The translations under genes were made by a program, and so were the position numbers. Of a stretch of 14,802 bases of DNA, positions 1 through 6,335 are shown one piece after another. Source of the stretch: CALBZH01 sp964538515 (GTDB lineage Bacteria; Desulfobacterota; Syntrophobacteria; Syntrophobacterales; Syntrophobacteraceae); the NCBI GenBank assembly GCA_964538515.1, contig CAZIEW010000092.1:1-14802 (forward strand), given 5' to 3'. The first letter of the stretch is position 1, and every line of letters begins with the position of its first letter. The notes under the pieces are model-generated. The model did no database searches. It was given only the letters and a program-made list of their open reading frames with translations, and was not told where the DNA came from.

Positions 1-1
1 C

Positions 2-487
2 ATGACGCCGACCTTGCTGCCGGCAATGATCCATCGGGAATGCATCGAGCTGGATCGGCTGGTCGGAACGTGTCTCAGCCGATATGCGCGCCGAAAGGAA
101 TTCGCCCGGACGGGATCCGAGGATATCCTGGCGGACAGCCTGGCCGCCTGTTTGCACAGCTTTTACGGCGGTGTCGAGCGCCTCTTCGAGGCCGTCGTGC
201 GGCAGATCGATGGCGCCTCGAGCCGGAGTCCCGAGTGGCACCGGGAGCTGCTGCAGGCTGTCAGCGTCGAACGACCGGGCCTGCGGCCGCCGGTCATCTC
301 AGAAGACAGTTACCGGGAGCTGGAGCTGTATCGGTCTTTCCGCCACCTCTTCAGGCACCTCTACACGCATCACATCGATCCGGCGAGGATTTTCGAGATC
401 ATGGACGGCTTGGAGGCCGTCTGGAAGCGGGTGAGAAGTGACCTGATGCAGTTTGCAGATTTTCTGGAGCGTACGGATGAATCGTGA
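2..487 (+). CDS. HepT-like HEPN ribonuclease toxin
   Basis: This is a 161-aa, mostly helical protein. Its C-terminal half carries the HEPN RNase motif Rx4HxY at Arg114, His119 and Tyr121 (RHLFRHLY), the signature of HepT toxins. In characterised pairs, HepT is an RNase that its MntA partner silences by adding AMP to the Tyr. The next gene is a minimal nucleotidyltransferase that overlaps it by 11 bases, the usual toxin-first hepT-mntA layout. The ATG lies at base 2, so the true start could be further left, outside the window. A second Met at residue 9 (MIHRECIELDRL) is another candidate. The protein looks closest to the HepT-like group found in Geobacter and cyanobacteria. The family call is fairly secure; the start is not. 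Confidence 0.78.
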   Translation: MTPTLLPAMIHRECIELDRLVGTCLSRYARRKEFARTGSEDILADSLAACLHSFYGGVERLFEAVVRQIDGASSRSPEWHRELLQAVSVERPGLRPPVISEDSYRELELYRSFRHLFRHLYTHHIDPARIFEIMDGLEAVWKRVRSDLMQFADFLERTDES

Positions 488-845
488 AAGGGAGCCGGAG
501 CATTACAGGACGGGACTCCGGCGCCGTTTCGAGCAGGAGCGGCAGACCATGGAGCGCGAACGGCTGGAGCTGCTCGCTCAAGTGCGGCCGGCGGGCGATG
601 CCTTGCGGGCCCTCGGGGCACGCGAGGCCTTTATTTTCGGCTCCATCCTGCGGCCCTACCTCTTCGATCGCGCCTCCGACATCGACATCCTGGTGGTGGG
701 CATCCCGGATGAGGTCCTGCTGCGAGCCCTCGGGGTCGTGGAACGGGCGACCGGGATCGTTGAGCGCGAGATCAATCTGGTCTTTGACCAGATGGCCTCC
801 GAGGAGCTCGTGCTCGAGGCCCGCAGGACCGGCGTGGCTCTCTGA
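477..845 (+). CDS. MntA-like minimal nucleotidyltransferase antitoxin
   Basis: This 122-aa protein has the DNA polymerase beta-type nucleotidyltransferase signature: FGS at residues 54-56 and DID at 68-70, that is GS-X11-DxD. In known HepT-MntA modules this enzyme uses ATP to AMPylate the HepT active-site Tyr and so acts as antitoxin. The ATG at 477 lies inside the end of the HepT gene (stop 485-487), which implies translational coupling. An in-frame start 24 bases upstream is possible but would put more of the protein inside hepT. The N-terminal 35 residues are very charged and probably helical. The usual third acidic residue of the catalytic triad (VDLV in many relatives) seems to read INLV near residue 98, so catalytic competence deserves checking. 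csx20 starts 30 bases downstream, so all four leading genes may share a transcript. Confidence 0.8.
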   Translation: MNREREPEHYRTGLRRRFEQERQTMERERLELLAQVRPAGDALRALGAREAFIFGSILRPYLFDRASDIDILVVGIPDEVLLRALGVVERATGIVEREINLVFDQMASEELVLEARRTGVAL

Positions 846-875
846 AGCACGTTCGGAAAGTTCAGGAATCCCTCA

Positions 876-1268
876 ATGTCGCCGCGATTGCTCGTGCTCT
901 TCAACCACACGCTGACGGACGCCCAAACGGCCGACGCACGCCAAAGTCTGGGCGCCGATGAGATCCTGGAGCCGCCGCCGGCGGTGAAGCAGCTGTGGGC
1001 CGAGATCCCACCGGATCTCGAGGGGCTCGACGACTATCTGGCGCCCGTCAGAGCGTGGGTGGCGGGATCGGCCGTACCGGGCGATTACGTTCTCATCCAG
1101 GGCGATTTCGGGGCGACCTGCCTCCTGGTGCGCTTCGTCCTCGCCATGGGGCTGATCCCGGTCTACTCCACGACCCGCCGTGAGGCGAGCGAGACGCTCC
1201 AGCCCGACGGCACGATCCAGCTCACGCATCGGTTTGGGCACGTACGATTCAGACGATATGGGCGCTAG
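876..1268 (+). CDS. csx20: CRISPR-associated protein Csx20 (predicted ring nuclease)
   Basis: This 130-aa protein is recognised from its overall pattern: an N-terminal strand LLVLFNHTLT followed by DAxxSLG, then RAWVAG, PGDYVLIQGDFGAT and IPVYSTTRRE, ending in HVRFRRYG. That matches the Csx20 family as I recall it. Csx20 is a small protein found beside type III CRISPR effectors and has been placed with Csx15 and Csx16 among predicted ring nucleases, which degrade cyclic oligoadenylate and switch the response off. An AGGA at 864-867 sits 8 bases before the ATG. The next gene is a CARF-HEPN RNase 41 bases downstream, which is the kind of effector a ring nuclease would restrain. The family assignment is from memory of the sequence pattern; the biochemical role here is inferred. 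Confidence 0.74.
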   Translation: MSPRLLVLFNHTLTDAQTADARQSLGADEILEPPPAVKQLWAEIPPDLEGLDDYLAPVRAWVAGSAVPGDYVLIQGDFGATCLLVRFVLAMGLIPVYSTTRREASETLQPDGTIQLTHRFGHVRFRRYGR

Positions 1269-1309
1269 CACCTATTCCCGGCGCGTTCGCCGCATTGTGG
1301 AGGTTTCCC

Positions 1310-2596
1310 ATGAGACGTGTCTATTTGAGCTTCTTGGGCATTGGCAGTAGGAGAGAGGACGGCACGTACGGCTACGACCCCGCCCGCTATGAGCTTGGAG
1401 GCAGGCCGTCCCATCGGACCGAATTCGTCCAGGCTGCGGAAATCGGTATCCATGGTGCGGACCAGTTCGACGAAGTCATCCTGGTGGCCACGGCGAAATC
1501 CAAAGGGTATCATTTCGACAAGCTCAAGGCGGAGCTCAAGGGGCTTGGGGTCCAGCGCGTGTCTTGTATTGAAATCGACGAAGATATGTCATCGAGCGGG
1601 CAATGGCAGTGGTTCAAAAAGATCCTTGAGCAGATTCAATCCGAAGACCGTTTGACCGTCGATCTGACACATGGCTACCGGGCCGTTCCCATCGTGTTCT
1701 CGGCCGCAATCAACTTTCTCCAGAAGGCTAAGAGAGTGGTTCTGGATGCGGTCTATTACGGCGCGTACGAAAAGGACCGTGACTTGTCGCCCATTATTGA
1801 CATGAAGGACTTCTATCTCATCGGTGAATGGGCCGAGGGCGTGAGCCGCCTTGTTGAAGATGCAGACGCGCGCAAGCTGGCAAGCCTTGTAAAGGATAGC
1901 CCGGGATTTCAAGCAGGGAATCTAAGCGATCCTGAGGGAATCACCCTCCTGGATGACCTGACGAGCCGCATCCGTAACGTTGACATGCACAACGTGTGCA
2001 GCATCGCTGCCGAGACCCTGGCTGCTCTTAGGAGGGAGGCACCATCAAGCGATTCCATTGAGCAAACCCTTCTCAGACTGATCGAGGGAAAATACACATC
2101 CTTGGCGACCGCCTGCCCTCTATCGGGCCTCTACGACAAACCTTACTTTATCGGTCAGCTCGCCTTCATCGATCTGTTGCTGGAGCACAAGCTCTACATG
2201 CAAGCGTTTACTGTGATGCGTGAGGTGGTCGGCTCCATAGGGCTCATTGGCAATCCCAAAGCCAAGACCACGAGCTCCAACGGTCGGGGAGAACGTGCCA
2301 AAGCCGAAGTCTTCATCAACATGCTTCAATACGACGAATCGAAATGGGACTTCAAAGACGATGCCGAAAGAAAGAAGCAAGGGCTGATGGCCCACTACGA
2401 GAAGCTGAAACGCGCTGGTGTCAAGCAAATCATCGACGGCTTCTTGAAAGAGCTCATCCTGTATCGAAATGGCTTCGATCATGGCTGGACCAGCAAAGCA
2501 GAATGCCGCCACGGTATTCAGGAGCGAGGGAGCTTTTTTCAAAGTCAGTTGAAGCTGGCAATTTCTGAACTGGAAGCCCAAGGCATTCTGAGATGA
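1310..2596 (+). CDS. csx1: CARF-HEPN ribonuclease, Csx1/TM1812 (Csx2) family
   Basis: This 428-aa protein has two parts. Residues 1-175 form a Rossmann-like CARF domain: VYLSFLGIG at 4-12, the ligand-loop motif DLTHGYR at 118-124, and VYYGAY at 148-153. This is the TM1812 type of CRISPR-associated CARF domain, which senses cyclic oligoadenylate made by Cas10. The C-terminal part carries the HEPN catalytic motif Rx4H at Arg386 and His391 (RNGFDH), so the protein should be a ligand-activated RNase that cuts RNA non-specifically. The ATG at 1310 is chosen because GGAGG at 1299-1303 lies 6 bases before it; a TTG at 1295 would overlap that site. It follows csx20 in the same direction. No cas10 or other cas core genes lie in the window. 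Its base composition looks less GC-rich than the core genes to the right. Confidence 0.9.
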   Translation: MRRVYLSFLGIGSRREDGTYGYDPARYELGGRPSHRTEFVQAAEIGIHGADQFDEVILVATAKSKGYHFDKLKAELKGLGVQRVSCIEIDEDMSSSGQWQWFKKILEQIQSEDRLTVDLTHGYRAVPIVFSAAINFLQKAKRVVLDAVYYGAYEKDRDLSPIIDMKDFYLIGEWAEGVSRLVEDADARKLASLVKDSPGFQAGNLSDPEGITLLDDLTSRIRNVDMHNVCSIAAETLAALRREAPSSDSIEQTLLRLIEGKYTSLATACPLSGLYDKPYFIGQLAFIDLLLEHKLYMQAFTVMREVVGSIGLIGNPKAKTTSSNGRGERAKAEVFINMLQYDESKWDFKDDAERKKQGLMAHYEKLKRAGVKQIIDGFLKELILYRNGFDHGWTSKAECRHGIQERGSFFQSQLKLAISELEAQGILR

Positions 2597-2704
2597 CGAC
2601 TGGTGTGGGCGATGAATCCTGCCGTTGTGCATGCACCGTCTGCGATCTCATGTTATGGTACGGTACCCACTGAGGATTGGATGTCTTGTTCCTTGCGGGA
2701 TTAC

Positions 2705-2816
2705 CTAGTGCTCCGTCAGCTTTCTTCTGCAGGGTACACCCCCCTTTGATTCCCCCCTCGAGGGGGGTTGAGGGGGTGTTCGCTTGCCCGGCATAACTTG
2801 TATGACGGAGCACTAG
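2705..2816. mobile_element. MITE-like element with 14-bp perfect terminal inverted repeats
   Basis: The ends read CTAGTGCTCCGTCA (2705-2718) and TGACGGAGCACTAG (2803-2816), exact reverse complements around a total of 112 bases with no gene. The outer CTAG on each side is symmetrical. A TA target duplication inside CTAG, as made by IS630/Tc1-type transposases, would explain it, leaving GTGCTCCGTCA as the terminal repeat. The interior is dominated by a C-rich/G-rich palindrome. No transposase is present, so it would move only in trans. The transposon family is an inference. Confidence 0.7.
2752..2767. repeat. Perfect 16-bp palindrome inside the MITE
   Basis: CCCCCCTCGAGGGGGG is its own reverse complement. 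It extends imperfectly outward (ACACCCCC before, GGGGGTGT after), so either strand could fold into a long hairpin. There is no T-tract, so a classical intrinsic terminator is unlikely. The motif GATTCCCCCCT on its left side recurs near 3356. Confidence 0.7.
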
Positions 2817-2916
2817 CACAGGGATTTAGTCAAGACCGCGATACTCCATTGTTCACCGGCATTTGATCGACATCCTGCTTGAAAGACGACTATGCCCCGA
2901 TTCAAAGGAAGGTGCC

Positions 2917-3123
2917 ATGACTTTGAGCATCGAATATGAGCAAGAAGTGGATGGCCGGTGGCTGGCAGAGGTACTTGAGCTCTCGGGTGTCCTCGCTTAC
3001 GGACAATCCCCGCAGGAGGCTGTGGGAAGAGTCCAAGCCCTCGCCCTTCGCGTTTTGGCCGATCGAATCGAGCACGGGGAGGTTCCACCCGATTTGATGG
3101 ACATCCGTTTCGCCGCGGCATGA
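2917..3123 (+). CDS. hicB: HicB-family antitoxin
   Basis: This 68-aa protein has the partial RNase-H-like fold pattern of short HicB antitoxins: IEYEQEVDGRWLAEVLEL, then GVLAYGQSPQEAVGRVQALA and a helical tail with ADRIEHGE. HicB binds HicA and usually autoregulates the operon. The ATG at 2917 is chosen because AAAGGAAGG at 2904-2912 lies just before it; a TTG at 2863 would add 18 residues that do not look like the family. Its stop overlaps the ATG of hicA as ATGA (3120-3123), so the pair is translationally coupled. The order is antitoxin first, as in many relatives of this subgroup. The gene lies 100 bases after the MITE-like element. Confidence 0.85.
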   Translation: MTLSIEYEQEVDGRWLAEVLELSGVLAYGQSPQEAVGRVQALALRVLADRIEHGEVPPDLMDIRFAAA

Positions 3124-3344
3124 CTTCGTGGCCGTCAACAAGAGCAAAGCAAGTTCTCGCGGCATTGCAGCGGATCGGCTGGCAGGTTAAACGCTCGTCG
3201 GGCTCACACCGCACCCTTTCGCGTCCCGGCTGGAGCGATTTCGTGTTCTCGTTCCACGACAATGAAGAAATCGGCCCCAAGATGCTGGTACGAATGCGCG
3301 TCGGACCGGCTTACAGCAAAGTGACCTCTGACTTATTGGTATGA
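3120..3344 (+). CDS. hicA: HicA-family mRNA interferase toxin with frameshifted C-terminus
   Basis: This 74-aa protein begins like a standard YcfA/HicA toxin: a first helix AKQVLAALQRIGWQVKR, then the catalytic GSH with His30, and FHDNEEIGPKMLVR through residue 58. HicA is a small dsRBD-like ribosome-independent RNase that cleaves mRNA. After Arg58 the encoded tail (MRVGPAYSK...) does not match the family. Reading the third frame from base 3296 instead gives ARRTGLQQSDL and then a stop at 3329-3331, which is exactly the usual HicA ending (IA..TGL..DL). A single base therefore seems to be missing near 3295. The catalytic His is intact, but the last helix is replaced and the product runs 13 bases longer than the ancestral gene. 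A sequencing error is the alternative explanation. Confidence 0.8.
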   Translation: MTSWPSTRAKQVLAALQRIGWQVKRSSGSHRTLSRPGWSDFVFSFHDNEEIGPKMLVRMRVGPAYSKVTSDLLV

Positions 3345-3353
3345 AAGTCACTC

Positions 3354-3384
3354 TCGATTCCCCCCTAGAATGCCTACGGGGGGG
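3354..3384. repeat. C-rich/G-rich hairpin related to the MITE core
   Basis: CCCCCCTAG (3360-3368) can pair with CTA-C-GGGGGGG (3374-3384) around the loop AATGC. The left arm shares GATTCCCCCCT with the palindrome at 2748-2758. It lies just after hicA. There is no T-tract, so it is only a weak candidate for ending the hicBA transcript. Confidence 0.5.
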
Positions 3385-3421
3385 TGGCAATTCCGTTTCT
3401 TCAGAAAGGGCTTGCCACCAA

Positions 3422-3620
3422 GACGAGGGTTCTCATCGACTCGGACCGTCTAAGGACAGGCATCCCTCGACCGCCTCGTACAGATTGTCCAGGAGATCTT
3501 GGAAGGCGTCTCCTTTCTAACACAGCACCAACAAACCGATCCCTTCCTGCGCGATGGCCATGGCGAAGAAGCGAAGCAGACATGCCTCCATCTGGACGTC
3601 CTCCTGCACACAGAGTGCGG
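3422..3620 (-). pseudogene. Possible decayed HicB-like antitoxin fragment on the minus strand
   Basis: Reading the minus strand gives DVQMEACLLRFFAMAIAQEG, then an in-frame stop, then KGDAFQDLLDNLYEAVEGC. The second piece resembles the helix of HicB-like proteins (GDTLEEL..NL.EAV pattern). A frame change near 3440 would then give MRTLVLVA, which resembles the IRLHFVREEVLA ending of the subgroup often annotated as 2-oxoisovalerate dehydrogenase-like HicB. The stop and the shift mean it would be non-functional. The call rests on a short stretch of similarity seen by eye and could be chance. It overlaps the doubtful 5' part of the next plus-strand gene. Confidence 0.3.
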
Positions 3621-4030
3621 CTCCTCCGCCCGTCGATCTCGAGCGGCTGGGCGTGGCGGTGATTTCCCTTCCGGCTGCGTACTGGGAGCCGCGCATGCTT
3701 TTCCGGGGCGCTCCGGACGTTCGACTGCGGGAAGCGACGGGCATTTTCCCGGCTACCGTTCGCTCCCGTCACGGGACGCACCCTCTGTTCGTGCTCGAGC
3801 GACTCCCGGGGCTCGGCCACCGGGTCTGCCCGTGCTCGTCTCGTAATTTCGGGGCCCGCCGGCGCATTCGCCAGGGCTGCATTCTGGACTATACGCAGCG
3901 TCAGGTCGACCGTGACTCTCACCTGGTGGAATCGTGCGCCTTCAACCTGCCGTTAACTCCTGAGTTTTTGGAGCGGCTCCATTTCATGGGCCTGGTCCCG
4001 AACGAATGTGTGGAGAGCTGCGAGCCATGA
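3554..4030 (+). CDS. Uncharacterised small protein leading the sigma/protease cluster
   Basis: I do not recognise this protein. It is 158 aa if the ATG at 3554 is used. The first 27 residues are low-complexity and have no ribosome site. An ATG at 3695 has GGGAG at 3684-3688 six bases upstream and would give a compact 111-aa protein, so the shorter form is attractive. The well-formed part contains GTHPLFVLERLPGLGHRVCPCSSRN, then IRQGCILDYTQRQVDRDSHLVE and a C-terminal helix EFLERLHFMGLVP. The order of strands and helix is loosely like a PemK/MazF-type SH3-like barrel, but this is only a shape impression. The stop overlaps the ATG of the sigma-like gene as ATGA (4027-4030), which supports it being a real, co-translated member of the cluster. 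Confidence 0.55.
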   Translation: MAMAKKRSRHASIWTSSCTQSAAPPPVDLERLGVAVISLPAAYWEPRMLFRGAPDVRLREATGIFPATVRSRHGTHPLFVLERLPGLGHRVCPCSSRNFGARRRIRQGCILDYTQRQVDRDSHLVESCAFNLPLTPEFLERLHFMGLVPNECVESCEP

Positions 4031-5094
4031 ACGAGCTGTCGCCTTGGGATGCGTGGCTGTCTCGATCGGAATGCCTTCCGGTCTTGGAAACGGTTGCCCG
4101 CGTCGTCATCCGGCAGGCGGCATCGATCGGCCTCCCCGACGGCCTGCTGCCCTGCGAGCCCCTCCGACGGCTACGCTCCCAAGACATGGAGGAGTGCGCT
4201 CATGCGGTGGCCCATGACCTGTGGGTGTTTCTCCGAACCCGCCCCGACGGCTGGAAGGAGAGAATCGAGCTGCAGTGGCTGTGGGAGCGGGGAGAGCGCT
4301 TTGTGGCCCAGAGAATCGCCCGCGAGTACCTGCTGCATCTCAAGGACCAGGCGCGCACGTTTGGGGCGAATCCATGGCTGGCTTTCTACCGCAAGGTGCG
4401 GCAGATCCTTCAAGAGGATCCATCAATCCATTACCGCGCCAACTCGCGGGGGGCATTCTACAGCCTGGAGCCGGACAGCCGTGAATGGATCGACACCGAT
4501 TGTCTGCGTGCGGTTCCCTACGAACGGTGGGAGTCGCCCCTTCACATTTCACCGGCAGCGGAGCTGCACCGCAGAGACCGGTTGCAGGAGCTGGCCCGCT
4601 TCTTCTGGAAAGGGGCCGTCGCTCGTCTCGGGGGGAACGGCTGCTTCCTTCCGGTGCGCGAACTGGTGCATTATTTGACTCGGCATTACGATTGTCTCCT
4701 GGCGGTGCCCACGGCGTCCAGCCACGGAAACCCGCCGGGCAGCCAAAGCGATCACCACGCTTCATGGGACCAACCTGAGGCGGAGCCGGCGCCGGAGCAC
4801 TTCATCGTCCACTCCAAGCTCCAAGCACTTGCTGAGCAGCTTGTTGCTTCCTGGTCAGACAAGCATCGACATGCTTTCTATCTCGTGCACGGCCAGGGGC
4901 TCACTCTGGAGGCGACAGCTGAACGGATGGGGTACAAAGGAGCAAGCGGCGCGGCCTACGTTTATCGGTCAGCCCTCGAGCGGTTGCGGGATTTCAGCCT
5001 CCTCTGGCCGGGACTCTCACCGCCTGACCTGGATGAAAACCTTTTTGATGATTTTGTTGAGCGAATTCTTGCGCTCTGCAAAACGGACGTTTGA
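4027..5094 (+). CDS. Sigma-70 region 4-like protein (atypical sigma factor)
   Basis: This 355-aa protein ends in a helix-turn-helix like sigma-70 region 4: LVASWSDKHRHAFYLVHGQG, LTLEATAERMGYKGASGAA and a recognition-type helix VYRSALERLRDF, at about residues 272-323. This follows the usual order in which a growth of helices is followed by an EIA-like element and a final basic LRxF helix. The first 230 residues are helical and Trp/Arg-rich (LQWLWERGERFVAQRIAREY) and may hold a divergent region 2, but I cannot align one with confidence. At 355 aa it is much longer than ordinary ECF sigma factors. GGAG at 4012-4015 lies 11 bases before the chosen ATG, which overlaps the previous stop. Its partner downstream looks like an anti-sigma factor. 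It could instead be a non-sigma transcription factor. Confidence 0.62.
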   Translation: MNELSPWDAWLSRSECLPVLETVARVVIRQAASIGLPDGLLPCEPLRRLRSQDMEECAHAVAHDLWVFLRTRPDGWKERIELQWLWERGERFVAQRIAREYLLHLKDQARTFGANPWLAFYRKVRQILQEDPSIHYRANSRGAFYSLEPDSREWIDTDCLRAVPYERWESPLHISPAAELHRRDRLQELARFFWKGAVARLGGNGCFLPVRELVHYLTRHYDCLLAVPTASSHGNPPGSQSDHHASWDQPEAEPAPEHFIVHSKLQALAEQLVASWSDKHRHAFYLVHGQGLTLEATAERMGYKGASGAAYVYRSALERLRDFSLLWPGLSPPDLDENLFDDFVERILALCKTDV

Positions 5095-5106
5095 AGCCGT
5101 AAGTGT

Positions 5107-5145
5107 ATTGGGGAGAGGGACCGCAGGACGTTTCCCGCTCCCAAT
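5107..5145 (+). promoter_or_regulatory. Hairpin between the sigma-like and anti-sigma-like genes
   Basis: ATTGGG (5107-5112) pairs with CCCAAT (5140-5145). After a bulged G, AG pairs with CT (5138-5139), and after an A-G mismatch GGGA (5117-5120) pairs with TCCC (5133-5136), leaving a 12-base loop. That makes 12 base pairs in the 71-base gap, ending 7 bases before the ribosome site of the next gene. No T-tract follows. It could alter transcript stability or set the ratio of the two proteins; the role is inferred. Confidence 0.5.
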
Positions 5146-5165
5146 TGCCTTCGGGGAAGAATCGT

Positions 5166-6332
5166 ATGGTGGAATTTGAGCCCTGGGAAATGAGGCTTGC
5201 GTGGCAGGAGGTCTGGCAGGTGCGCGGATGCCCCCCGGATGACCTGCTCCGGACAAGCGAGCGCACACCCGAGCTGGAGCGTCATCTGAAGACGTGTCCA
5301 CTTTGCACGGAGCATCTGAGCGAGCTGGCCCTCGATGCACCCATGACGGGTATGCTTTCGTCATCCGCCGAAGCAGGTCGCGGGGCAACCGTTTTCCACA
5401 AGGACCTCGGACAGATTTGGTCGATTCGCCCAGCTCTTGGGGGATGGGGGCCCAAAGAGCGGCATTACAATCCGCCCCTGGTGTTGATTGTCCGGAGGCC
5501 GGGAAATCCCGAGGAAGCGGTCCAGGTCGTTCAGGTCTACCACGATCGCGTCCTGGCGGGGCCGGGCGACATTCCGCTGGGAGAGACGCTCTTTGCGGAA
5601 ACCTGGAACACTTACACGCTGTCAGAAAAGGATCTCGAGACGTTTTGGGACCGCATCGACGACTCAACGCTCCGAGCTGTCCACCATGCCATGACGGCTG
5701 ACGCTGCACCGTTGCCTGAAGACTGCCCTCCTTTGATTGAAGCGTTTCGAAGGCTCGAAATCGAAGTCGGTGCGTTTTTTGCCGTGCAATCGATTGAAAC
5801 CATGCTCCGGAGGCTCGATCGGTCTCCGTCGGACTGTGTCCGATCCTATTTCCCCAGTGCCGAATCGATGACCGCTTATTTCCGGGATTGCCATCCCTCA
5901 CTCATCCTCTCCCAAGCCTCCTCCGATGTCCTGGAACGGCTCGCTCTTGCCCGCTTTCCCAGCCATGAGCTCCCCCTGGCGGCTGCCGGCACTGAGAATC
6001 GAATCCTCGTCAACCGGCTCGTTTGGACCTCGGGGCGACCGGACCTTACCCCGGAGCGGGCGGAGCTTACGGTCTGGAAGGCCACCGACGAAGGGCTCAC
6101 TCTTGGAGGTCACATCGAGGGGATCGCTTCCCCAGAATCCGAGCTCTTGGTGTGGTGGGGCGTTTCCAACCAACCCCCAGTCCCAGCTTCAGAGGTGGAC
6201 TTCTCCGGAGAGAGGGGATACTTCAGGGTGCGCTTTCAAGGTCTCACCCGGGACCAACAAGCGCTCGGGCGGCCCGTCTTGTTGTTGTGCGATCGACGCG
6301 ATGCGAGCCATCATATAGAGTCGGAGCCATGA
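5166..6332 (+). CDS. Soluble zinc-finger anti-sigma-like protein
   Basis: This 388-aa protein starts with a zf-HC2-like anti-sigma zinc-binding pattern: Cys22, then His40-X3-Cys44-X2-Cys47 (HLKTCPLC). In that family these residues hold a zinc ion and the surrounding helices bind a sigma factor. No membrane segment is visible, so it would act in the cytoplasm. Residues 80-150 look beta-rich (GQIWSIRPAL, PPLVLIVRR, AGPGDIPLGE, FAETWNTYTL) and recall an SH3-like barrel. The C-terminal 90 residues are beta-rich too (LTLGGHIEGI, GYFRVRFQGLT). I cannot name either domain. The ATG at 5166 is chosen for GGGGA at 5153-5157, 8 bases upstream; a GTG at 5103 would translate through a hairpin. The stop overlaps an ATG, and the protease gene starts at 6336. 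The anti-sigma role is inferred from the finger and the neighbours. Confidence 0.62.
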   Translation: MVEFEPWEMRLAWQEVWQVRGCPPDDLLRTSERTPELERHLKTCPLCTEHLSELALDAPMTGMLSSSAEAGRGATVFHKDLGQIWSIRPALGGWGPKERHYNPPLVLIVRRPGNPEEAVQVVQVYHDRVLAGPGDIPLGETLFAETWNTYTLSEKDLETFWDRIDDSTLRAVHHAMTADAAPLPEDCPPLIEAFRRLEIEVGAFFAVQSIETMLRRLDRSPSDCVRSYFPSAESMTAYFRDCHPSLILSQASSDVLERLALARFPSHELPLAAAGTENRILVNRLVWTSGRPDLTPERAELTVWKATDEGLTLGGHIEGIASPESELLVWWGVSNQPPVPASEVDFSGERGYFRVRFQGLTRDQQALGRPVLLLCDRRDASHHIESEP

Positions 6333-6335
6333 ATC

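Noticed and set aside
2752..2767. C/G palindrome as an intrinsic terminator for csx1
   Set aside because: The stem is strong but no T-run follows on either strand.
3401..3922. 173-codon minus-strand frame opposite the unknown small gene
   Set aside because: It is Arg/Pro/Ala-rich with no recognisable motif. The HicB-like piece noted nearby is in a different frame.
5017..5901. 294-codon minus-strand frame opposite the anti-sigma-like gene
   Set aside because: It is low-complexity, has no ribosome site and mirrors the good codon pattern of the plus-strand gene.
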